From Methylovulum miyakonense HT12 (GTDB taxonomy: Bacteria > Pseudomonadota > Gammaproteobacteria > Methylococcales > Methylomonadaceae), in contig NZ_KB913025.1 of the NCBI RefSeq assembly GCF_000384075.1, forward strand, positions 2,951,044 to 3,015,043: DNA of 64,000 bases, given 5' to 3'. Below the pieces are notes generated by a model, which did not search any database, was not told the origin of the DNA, and was given only the letters and a program-made list of their open reading frames with translations. The position numbers were made by a program, and so were the translations under genes. Within the stretch, counting starts at the first letter, position 1. Each line of letters starts with the position of its first letter. Positions 40,676 to 48,226 of the stretch are shown here, in pieces.

Positions 40676-43222
40676 TTACACGTTGCCGTTATCCACAATA
40701 ACTGGTGTAAGTTTCCATATCTCGTTATTGTATTCCCTGATAGTCCTGTCGGTGGAAAACTTGCCGCTAGCCGCGCAGTTAAGGATGCTCATTTTTGTCC
40801 AGCGCTCTTGGTCGCGGTAAGCGGTTTCCACCCGTTTTTGCGCGTTGATAAAACTGCGGAAATCGGCAATGGTCATCCAAGGGTCATGCGGGCTTTTAAT
40901 GGAAGCGATGAGCGTGTCAAAAATGCCGAATTCGAATGGGTTAAAGTGCCCGCATTCCAACAGCCGCATCACCCGTTGCAAATCGGCATCTTGTTGGATA
41001 ATGGCTTTCGGGTCATAGTGATGGTGCAAGTCTTCCACTTCCTGCGCATTCAGGCCAAACAAGAAGAAGTTCCCGTCACCCGCTTCTTCGCGGATCTCGA
41101 TGTTCGCGCCATCCAAGGTGCCGATGGTCAAAGCGCCGTTCATCATGAATTTCATATTGCCGGTGCCGGAGGCTTCTTTGCCCGCCGTGGAAATCTGCTC
41201 GGACAAATCGGCGCCCGGACAAATTTTTTCCATGGCGGACACCCGGTAATTGGGTAAGAAAATCAATTTAAGCTTGTCGCCGACCTGGGGGTCATTGTTG
41301 ATGACATTGCTGACATTGTTGATCAGCTTGATGATGCGCTTGGCCATGAAATAGCCAGGTGCGGCTTTGCCCCCGATCAATACGCAACGGTCTGTCCAAT
41401 TGGCGGTGTCGCCACGTTTGATGCGGTCATAAAGGTGTATGACATGCAGGACATTGAGTAGTTGGCGTTTGTATTCGTGTATGCGTTTGACCTGGACATC
41501 AAACAGGGCGTTGACGTTTAGGTCAAAACCTAGCTCTTGTTTTTTAAAATCGATCAAGTTTTGTTTGGCTTGTTGTTTGATTTCACGCCAGCGTCCGCAG
41601 AACGCTTTGTCATCAACGTAACGCTTCAGGTGTTGCAATTGGGACAAGTCCGTTAGCCAGCCATCCCCGATGGTTTTTGTGATAAGTTCCGCCAGATTGG
41701 GGTTGCAGGCCGCCAGCCAACGCCGTGGTGTCACCCCGTTGGTCTTATTGTTGAATTTGTGCGGCCACAATTCGTAAAAATCGCGGAACAGGCCTTTTTG
41801 CAATAATTCGGAATGCAATTGGGCGACGCCATTGACCGAATAACTGCCGGCTATCGCCAAATACGCCATCCTGACATACTGTTCGCGGCCTTCTTCAATC
41901 AGCGACATGCGCCTTAAACGGGAGGTGTCATTAGGCCACCGCGCCGACACTTCCGCCAGAAAACGGGCGTTGATTTCAAAAATGATTTCCAAAAGGCGCG
42001 GCAACAATTGCCTGAACAGGTTGACCGACCAACGCTCCAGGGCCTCGGGCAGCAGCGTATGGTTGGTGTAAGCCATGGTGCTGCTGGTGATGGCCCACGC
42101 CTTGTCCCAGGGTAGGCCGTAAATGTCAACCAGCAGGCGCATCAGTTCGGCGACGGCAATGCTCGGATGGGTGTCATTCAGTTGGAAGCAATGTTTGTCG
42201 GCAAAGCTGGCAAAATCATGGCCATGCCGGCCCACCCAGGTTTCGATGATGTCCTGCAGGCTGGCGGAGGCCAATAGATATTGTTGGCGCAAGCGCAGGG
42301 CCTTGCCGTTTTCGTTGGCATCATTAGGGTACAACACCATCGTGATGTTTTCGGCGGTGTTCTTTTCGGCCACGGATTCGGCATAATCGCCCGCATTGAA
42401 TTCCTGCAAATCGAATTCGTCGGTCGCCGTCGCTTTCCATAAACGCAAGGTGTTGACGGTGCCGTTCTGATAGCCGGGGATCGGGGTGTCGAAGGGCACG
42501 GCGTACACGTCCCGCGTGTCTACCCAACTCACGCGCAGGACGCCGTTTCCGTCGGTACGGGTCTCGGTGCGCCCGCCAAACTTAATCCGTTGCCGGTATT
42601 CCAGACGCTCAATTTCCCAGACATTGCCATTCCTTAGCCAATGGTCGGGTTTTTCTATTTGCTCGCCGTTGACGATGTCCTGGGAGAACATGCCGTATTC
42701 ATAACGCAAGCCATAGCCATTGACAGGCAAACCTAGGGTGGCGCAACTATCAAGGAAACAGGCCGCCAACCGTCCCAAACCACCGTTGCCCAAGCCCGCA
42801 TCGGGTTCGTTATCGACGAGTTCTTCCAACTCCAAGCCTAAGTCGTACATGGCCTCATCGACCGCGTCATGGATGCCCAAACTCAACATGGCGTTGCTGA
42901 GCGTGCGCCCCATCAAAAACTCCATCGACAAGTAATAGGCTTTCCGGCAATCTTGGTTTTTGTAAGCGTTGTAAGTCCTTTTCCAGCGTTCGGTGAGCCT
43001 GTCACTAATCGCCATGGACAGGGCTTGGTAGGCGTAATTGAGTGTGCGGCAATTTTCATCCCGTCCCAGGCGATGGCCGTAGTAACGTTTGAAATCGGCT
43101 TCTAATTGTTCTTTATCCATACCTAGCTCGGCAAGTTTAGTGATGTGGGGTTTGGGTTGGCTTTTGTAAAAACGTATGTGTGCCATAGCTGCATTTTGGT
43201 GTATGAGTTGTGTTTTTTTCAT
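40676..43222 (-). CDS. glgP: Glycogen/maltodextrin phosphorylase
   Basis: The 848-residue cytoplasmic enzyme is full length for GT35 phosphorylases. Landmarks are AYYLSMEFLMGRTLSNAML near the N-terminus, DAGLGNGGLGRLAACFLDS for the substrate-phosphate site, VNVLFD-type FDVQVKRIHEYKRQLLN, and the pyridoxal-phosphate lysine Lys691 in EASGTGNMKFMMNGAL. It releases glucose-1-phosphate from alpha-1,4-glucan with phosphate. It is the last gene of a run on the minus strand, 35 bases behind the OmpR-type regulator, and may be read through from it. The start is the ATG at 43222. Confidence 0.96.
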   Translation of the reverse strand: MKKTQLIHQNAAMAHIRFYKSQPKPHITKLAELGMDKEQLEADFKRYYGHRLGRDENCRTLNYAYQALSMAISDRLTERWKRTYNAYKNQDCRKAYYLSMEFLMGRTLSNAMLSLGIHDAVDEAMYDLGLELEELVDNEPDAGLGNGGLGRLAACFLDSCATLGLPVNGYGLRYEYGMFSQDIVNGEQIEKPDHWLRNGNVWEIERLEYRQRIKFGGRTETRTDGNGVLRVSWVDTRDVYAVPFDTPIPGYQNGTVNTLRLWKATATDEFDLQEFNAGDYAESVAEKNTAENITMVLYPNDANENGKALRLRQQYLLASASLQDIIETWVGRHGHDFASFADKHCFQLNDTHPSIAVAELMRLLVDIYGLPWDKAWAITSSTMAYTNHTLLPEALERWSVNLFRQLLPRLLEIIFEINARFLAEVSARWPNDTSRLRRMSLIEEGREQYVRMAYLAIAGSYSVNGVAQLHSELLQKGLFRDFYELWPHKFNNKTNGVTPRRWLAACNPNLAELITKTIGDGWLTDLSQLQHLKRYVDDKAFCGRWREIKQQAKQNLIDFKKQELGFDLNVNALFDVQVKRIHEYKRQLLNVLHVIHLYDRIKRGDTANWTDRCVLIGGKAAPGYFMAKRIIKLINNVSNVINNDPQVGDKLKLIFLPNYRVSAMEKICPGADLSEQISTAGKEASGTGNMKFMMNGALTIGTLDGANIEIREEAGDGNFFLFGLNAQEVEDLHHHYDPKAIIQQDADLQRVMRLLECGHFNPFEFGIFDTLIASIKSPHDPWMTIADFRSFINAQKRVETAYRDQERWTKMSILNCAASGKFSTDRTIREYNNEIWKLTPVIVDNGNV

Positions 43223-43257
43223 GACAAGCTTTAAATTTGGGCTAAAAAATGCATAGG

Positions 43258-43941
43258 CTATTGGGAAGTGTCTAGTTTATAACCAAATCCCCTGATGGTC
43301 TTGAGCAATTTTAAATCGTGCCCGTCATCAATTTTGCGCCGTAGTTGGCGGATGTAGACATCCACCACATTGGTTAGCGGGTCGCTGCTGTAACCCCACA
43401 CTTGTTCCAGGATACGGGTGCGGCTCAACACTTTGCCGGGCATCCGCATGAAGCATTCAAGCAACGTGAACTCCTTGGGGGTCAGGTCGATCAGCACGCC
43501 GCCGCGCCGCACTTCATGGGTTTCCAAATTTAAGGCCAAATCGGCTATCTGCAATTCTTTGCTTTCCTGTTTCAGCTCGCCGCCACTGCGGCGCATCAGC
43601 GCCTCTATCCGCGCCAGCAATTCCTCAAATGAAAACGGCTTGGTCATATAATCATCGGCGCCGGAGCGCAAGCCCGCCACCTTATCTTGGATGGCGTCCC
43701 GTGCCGTCAGCATCAAGATGGGGGTGTCGACGCCCGTGTGGCGCAAGCGCTCGCACACCTCACGGCCATTGATATCAGGCAGGCCCAGATCCAAAATGAT
43801 GGCTTGGAACTGGCCTTCGGTGCCCAGGGCGATGGCGTCCAAGCCATTGTTGGCCACTTCCACGCTATAGCCCTCGGCTTTCAGCCCCCGTTGGACAAAA
43901 TCGACAATCCGTCCGTCGTCTTCCACTAGCAAAATTTGCAT
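43258..43941 (-). CDS. OmpR/PhoB-type response regulator
   Basis: The product has 227 residues from the ATG at 43941, which has GGGA upstream; a frame extending to 43980 runs into the flank of a mobile element. The REC domain starts MQILLVEDDGRIVDFVQRGL and has Asp51 in IILDLGLPDINGREV and the Lys in MTKPFSFEELLARIEAL. The winged-helix domain (about 125-222) has LTPKEFTLLECFMRMPGKV and VVDVYIRQLRRKID. It should be the output of the kinase encoded upstream at 44386-45984, from which a 406-bp MITE now separates it. glgP lies directly downstream. Confidence 0.94.
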   Translation of the reverse strand: MQILLVEDDGRIVDFVQRGLKAEGYSVEVANNGLDAIALGTEGQFQAIILDLGLPDINGREVCERLRHTGVDTPILMLTARDAIQDKVAGLRSGADDYMTKPFSFEELLARIEALMRRSGGELKQESKELQIADLALNLETHEVRRGGVLIDLTPKEFTLLECFMRMPGKVLSRTRILEQVWGYSSDPLTNVVDVYIRQLRRKIDDGHDLKLLKTIRGFGYKLDTSQ

Positions 43942-43978
43942 ATCGGCTATCCCTTTAAAATAGTGTCTGTCAGTTATC

Positions 43979-44384
43979 ATCTGATGTTACGCAGACTTTT
44001 TCTGCGAATTGAAAATAAATAAAGTAGAGTCGCTATCGCGATGTTTTTTTAATCGGGTTCTCGCACCCGACGGCGAGATACTTTCTTTTGCGCCGCCCCG
44101 GCAACTGCTCCTGCGTTGCCCTACCTCTGTCCATAGACCACCCTTTAGTGGTGGCATCCATGCAGTCGAAAAGAAAGTATCCAAAGAAAAGGCGGCCCGG
44201 TTGCCGCTGATGTCTTGCGCTCCTCGCATTGGTCGGGGGGCGGCAAAAGGGGCTTCCTGCCCCTTTGCCGCCGTGCGGCATCCATGCCGCACCCCTTTAT
44301 GCCCTGTGGGTATTCGGGCTAGTCCCGACCAATACTGTGGTGCTCGACGCGGCAAACGGGATACAAACTACGTTACTGCGTAAC
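43979..44384. mobile_element. 406-bp MITE between kinase and regulator genes
   Basis: The segment is flanked by the identical 10-mer GTCAGTTATC at 43969-43978 and 44385-44394. Its ends carry GTTACGCAG near the left (within ATCTGATGTTACGCAGAC) and CTGCGTAAC at the right as inverted repeats. The kinase stop codon lies in the right 10-mer. Deleting the segment and one 10-mer places the kinase stop about 30 bases before the regulator ATG, a normal operon spacing. It encodes no protein I can support. The left end is shared with the sequence at 51935-51980, and the CAACTGCTCCTGCGTTGCCC stretch with that at about 52023. Confidence 0.85.
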
Positions 44385-44385
44385 G

Positions 44386-45984
44386 TCAGTTATCGTTTAT
44401 CAATCCGCCGTTTCCGGGCGCAATCATCGGCAAGGTCACCGTGAACGTCGAGCCTGCATTTTCAATGCTGTCCACGGCAATATCACCGCCATGGGCTTTC
44501 AGTATCGACCGGGCCAACGGCAGGCCTAAGCCGCTGCCGTCATCGCGGGCGTCCAGGGCGTTCCGGCTGCGGAAGCGGCGGTCGAAGATGCGCCCCAAAT
44601 CTTGGGCGGGGATGCCTATGCCCTGGTCGGCGACGCTGAAATGGGCTTGGTTTGCAGCCGTCCATAACTTGACCGTGATCCGGCCTTCCGGGTTTGAATA
44701 GCGGCAGGCGTTGTCGCCTAAAATGAACAGCAATTGCCGTAGCCGTTGTTTGTCACCGTACACCCATAGCGGCGTGCCCGGCGCATCCAAGGTGACCGAA
44801 TGCCCCTGTTCTTCGGCCATCAACCGGAAATCTTCGGCAGCGGCGGCCACCAGTTCGGCCAAATCCAGGCTGTCCCATTCAAATTGCAGATTGGCGCTTT
44901 CGGCACGGGCCAAAGCCAGCAAGTCTTTGACATACGTGCCCAGTTGCATGGCCAGTTCGACGATACGCCGTAAAGCGTCTTTGTACTCTAGGGCATCACG
45001 GTCTTTGCCGCGCAAAGTCACTTCCGCCTCGCCGCGGATCACGGTGATCGGGGTGCGCAGTTCATGGCTGATGTCGGCCAAAAATTCCAGACGCGCCGTG
45101 TCCATGCGTTTTAATTCCTCATTCAGGCGATGCAATTCAAAGGTCCGCTCGGCCACCCGTTTTTCCAGCACGGCACGGCCTTCGCGCAGTTTGGTTTGTT
45201 GGACATCCAGTTCTTCGGCCATCTGGTTGAAATGGCTGGCGAGGTAAGCGAATTCGTCGTGGGTATTGACGGTGATGCGGTAATCGAGGTTGCCTGAGGC
45301 TATTTCGTCAGTGCCTTTCATCAGCGCCTCAACCGGCTTCTTGACGCCACGCAACAGCAACACGCCGGAGGAAAGGCTAAACACCGCCGCCGCCAAGGAG
45401 GCCAGGATGGCGACCCAACGCGACCGGGCCACCAAGTCTTCCATGGCTTGTTTGGCTTGCCCCGCCTTGCCGCGTTCGGCATTGATGGCGGCATCAATCA
45501 GCGGTTGGAATTTGCCGTCAATTTCTTCTTCCGAAAATTTTGATAAGGCTTGCATCGCCAGTTCGGGTTTGCCCTGTTCGCGTAGCCGTTCGATGTCGTC
45601 GAACCGGTATCCGCTGGCATCCAAAAACGCCGTGAAATGCGCGACCCGTTCCAGTTCGGCGGATTTGTCCGGGTCGTCCCCTGGCGGCTTGGTTTGTACC
45701 GCGTTGTCCCTCAATGCCTGCATCGCCAGGTAAAGCCGTTGTTTTGACAATTCCACGCCAGCGGCGGCAGTCGGGCTGTCACTGATCAGCCTGTCCATGC
45801 GCTGTTTGAAATGGCGGTAAGCTTCTTGCGACAGGCGCTCATAATGCTCAAAAGCCTGGTAAGCCGCTTGGCTGCGCTGAAAATGCCAGGCCACTTGGTT
45901 TGAGCTCCAATACAGCATGATCCCTAAAAATAGGACAAAACCAAAGGAAACAACGATGGCCATCGCCAAACGGAAACGGAACAT
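44386..45984 (-). CDS. Membrane sensor histidine kinase (HAMP-HisKA-HATPase)
   Basis: The 532-residue protein has a first transmembrane helix at about 7-26, a periplasmic helical sensor domain at about 30-185, a second helix at about 188-210, HAMP at about 212-265 and a short coiled coil. HisKA has His307 in FLADISHELRTPITVIRG, and HATPase_c has LFILGDNACRYSNPEGRI (N box), VADQGIGIPAQDL and GSGLGLPLARSILKAHGG. All motifs are intact. It starts six bases after the QseG-like lipoprotein gene, so it belongs to the same operon, and the OmpR-type regulator follows after the MITE. The signal is unknown. Confidence 0.94.
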   Translation of the reverse strand: MFRFRLAMAIVVSFGFVLFLGIMLYWSSNQVAWHFQRSQAAYQAFEHYERLSQEAYRHFKQRMDRLISDSPTAAAGVELSKQRLYLAMQALRDNAVQTKPPGDDPDKSAELERVAHFTAFLDASGYRFDDIERLREQGKPELAMQALSKFSEEEIDGKFQPLIDAAINAERGKAGQAKQAMEDLVARSRWVAILASLAAAVFSLSSGVLLLRGVKKPVEALMKGTDEIASGNLDYRITVNTHDEFAYLASHFNQMAEELDVQQTKLREGRAVLEKRVAERTFELHRLNEELKRMDTARLEFLADISHELRTPITVIRGEAEVTLRGKDRDALEYKDALRRIVELAMQLGTYVKDLLALARAESANLQFEWDSLDLAELVAAAAEDFRLMAEEQGHSVTLDAPGTPLWVYGDKQRLRQLLFILGDNACRYSNPEGRITVKLWTAANQAHFSVADQGIGIPAQDLGRIFDRRFRSRNALDARDDGSGLGLPLARSILKAHGGDIAVDSIENAGSTFTVTLPMIAPGNGGLINDN

Positions 45985-45989
45985 GGCCT

Positions 45990-46574
45990 TTAATTTCCGC
46001 CGCCGCTCTCGTCCAAATGTTTTTCCATGGACCGTATGGCTTCCAGTTTCTCCCGCAGCAAGCGGTTTTCATCATCTTTCGGCACCGCCGTTTCTTTCTC
46101 ATCGGCCGGGGAGGTTGGGGCGGATTTTTGTTTGCGCTTCGGCGAACCCGTTTTTTTTGTGGGGCAGTTGCTTAGGATGACCGGCAGGCTGTTGATGCGC
46201 CTTAAGGTTTCCGTGTCGATGGCGAGCAGTTTTTGCAGCCGTATGTCCGTCAAGTTTTGGGCGGGGATGGCGTTGACCCCGTCCAGAATTTTAGGGATGT
46301 CGCCGCAAGTATCGGACAACAAACGGCCAACCATCAAGTGCAGTTGGAACCCCGCCCCAGGCGCCTCTTGTTGGCGTTTCAATAACGTACGGCAAGTATC
46401 GGAGCGTGACGATGGCGGGATTTTCGCCATCATGGCCCCAAAAGCCAACAGCTCATCAAAGTCCGCTTGGGCATAAGGTTCGCTATAAGCGCCTGGGTTA
46501 CCGTTCCAGCTGTTTGAAAACCCGGCGCATCCGGCCAACAATAAAAGGCTTAGCGCCAGGCTTGCTTTTAACAT
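45990..46574 (-). CDS. QseG/YfhG-like outer-membrane lipoprotein
   Basis: The 194-residue lipoprotein has the lipobox LLLAGC (Cys16). The mature part contains FDELLAFGAMMAKIPPSSR, LMVGRLLSDTCGDIPKILD and QKLLAIDTETLRRI, then a charged linker with KRKQKSAPTSPADEKE and a helical C-terminus. Size and layout fit the QseG (YfhG) lipoproteins that in enterobacteria are encoded between kinase QseE/GlrK and regulator QseF/GlrR. Here it sits between two kinase genes instead. The resemblance is structural and contextual, so the family call is moderate. It follows the pseudokinase gene by 22 bases. Confidence 0.7.
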   Translation of the reverse strand: MLKASLALSLLLLAGCAGFSNSWNGNPGAYSEPYAQADFDELLAFGAMMAKIPPSSRSDTCRTLLKRQQEAPGAGFQLHLMVGRLLSDTCGDIPKILDGVNAIPAQNLTDIRLQKLLAIDTETLRRINSLPVILSNCPTKKTGSPKRKQKSAPTSPADEKETAVPKDDENRLLREKLEAIRSMEKHLDESGGGN

Positions 46575-46596
46575 AAAAATAATGTCCCCCTTGTTA

Positions 46597-48054
46597 TTAA
46601 GCCGCTTCGGTTAACGGGATTTGGACGCGGAAGCGCGCTCCTTGTTGGTCTTCCCTAGGGGCGATGATTTCGGCCTTGCCCTGGTGGTTGGTGACATATT
46701 CACGGACTATCGCCAAGCCCAGGCCCGGGCCTTCCCCGGCCACATCGGGCGGGTTGGCCTTGCCGCGGAAAAAGGGCTCGAACACATGCCCGCGTTCTTC
46801 GGCGGTTACGCCCGGCCCTTCATCTTCAACTTCCAATTCCATTTGCTGTCCTGAATCACGCAGCATGATGCGGATTTCACCGCCGATAGGTGAATATTTC
46901 ACCGCATTGTCCAGCAATTGTTCGATGATGCAGCGCAATTGTTCGGGTATCCCGTCAACTTCCACGGGCCTGACCAGTTTTTTCAAGCTAATGGCTTTGG
47001 CCTGTAAACGCGGTTGGAAACCGTCAATGACCGATTCCAGCAGGGCTTGCATATTGACGCCGCCTTCGCGGCCCGTTTCCGGTTTGGTGTTGATTTGGCT
47101 ATATCTCACCAATTCTTCGGACACGGTTTTCAGTTTGTCGACATTGTTGCATAGGCGTTGTGCGATTTCTTGTTGCGGGATGTCCGCCTCCTCGTCAGCC
47201 TTTTGTACCAGCCACTGCGCGCTGCCGCGGATGCTCTCCAAGGGCTGCTCAATCTCCCGTGCGACATTGTGCATAAACTGTTGCTTGGACACTTCCAGTT
47301 CCAGCAAATGGGTGCGCAGCCATTCCAAACGGTTGCCCAAGTAACGTAAGTCCGAGGGGCCGCTCACCGAGATGGGTTCTTCAAGCTCGCCGGAACCCAG
47401 ACGGCGGATGCTGGTGTCCAGTTGCCGCATGGAACGTGACAGCACCGCCAGCAACGCCACAATAAAAATAAACGAAATGAACAGCAACACCGCGCCCTTA
47501 ACCAACAAGCCTTCCTCAAGCGATTCCGATTGCTGGTGCAGTTCGCTGAATTCATGGTCAACATGGCTTTCAAATTCCAGCGACAGCTTGTGTGCCGATT
47601 CACGTAGCCCTTGGAACGCTTCGTCAATGGGCGAGGGGTTGTTGCCGTTCGCCGAGCCAATGATTTGTTGGTAAATCAGGTTTTCCTTCTCGGACAGCTC
47701 ATTGACCAACAGGGCGATTTTATTATCGACGTGCAGTTTTAATAATTCGCCTAAGGCTTGTTTGAATGATGCCCGCGTGCTTTCATAAGATTGTTGTTCA
47801 TAAGGCTGGCGCACCGCAGGGTCGGACAGCAGCACGAACAACCGGGCTTTGCGTTCAATATCGGCGGTTTTTTGCAAGACCGAGCGGATCACCTTGGTCT
47901 GTTCGAAAACCTGGGTGTTGATGGTCCTGCCCAATGCCGAGGTTTCCCGCATTCCAAAAGCCGCGTACATGACCGCAAAAAACAGCGGGATGACGGCAAT
48001 CACAAAGCCGAGGATGATCAGCGATTTTAACGATAAAATATTTTTGAATTTCAT
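46597..48054 (-). CDS. GlrK/QseE-like sensor kinase lacking the phosphoacceptor histidine
   Basis: The product has 485 residues from the ATG at 48054; an in-frame frame reaches 48120. The first membrane helix is at about 10-35 (SLIILGFVIAVIPLFFAVMY), a periplasmic helical domain at about 40-175, the second helix at about 180-200, then HAMP. The DHp segment reads FMHNVAREIEQPLESIRG: where family members have SHEL, this has AREI, so Arg266 (codon CGG) replaces the catalytic His. The ATPase domain is complete, with IIEQLLDNAVKYSPIGGEI (N box), VEDEGPGVT and GPGLGLAIVREYVTNHQG. It is therefore probably a pseudokinase or an ATP-dependent sensor partner, acting with the lipoprotein and the intact kinase downstream. 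Confidence 0.85.
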   Translation of the reverse strand: MKFKNILSLKSLIILGFVIAVIPLFFAVMYAAFGMRETSALGRTINTQVFEQTKVIRSVLQKTADIERKARLFVLLSDPAVRQPYEQQSYESTRASFKQALGELLKLHVDNKIALLVNELSEKENLIYQQIIGSANGNNPSPIDEAFQGLRESAHKLSLEFESHVDHEFSELHQQSESLEEGLLVKGAVLLFISFIFIVALLAVLSRSMRQLDTSIRRLGSGELEEPISVSGPSDLRYLGNRLEWLRTHLLELEVSKQQFMHNVAREIEQPLESIRGSAQWLVQKADEEADIPQQEIAQRLCNNVDKLKTVSEELVRYSQINTKPETGREGGVNMQALLESVIDGFQPRLQAKAISLKKLVRPVEVDGIPEQLRCIIEQLLDNAVKYSPIGGEIRIMLRDSGQQMELEVEDEGPGVTAEERGHVFEPFFRGKANPPDVAGEGPGLGLAIVREYVTNHQGKAEIIAPREDQQGARFRVQIPLTEAA

Positions 48055-48226
48055 TCGGTTGTAAAGAGATAAGAAGCATCCCCAAAATAGGGGAACGTGC
48101 AGGCGGAAGGTATCCGGCACATCGGCTGGTTAGTCTGGTCGGACATCCGCTATTATACAAACTTTGCGCCGCCCCGTTCAGCCTCTTGCGGGCTTGCCCG
48201 GCCCACCGTTCCGACTATCATAAGCT

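Noticed and set aside
43981-44383. Plus- and minus-strand open frames within the 406-bp element
   Set aside because: Both are rich in Pro/Arg/Cys and run through inverted-repeat DNA; the element is better explained as a non-coding MITE.
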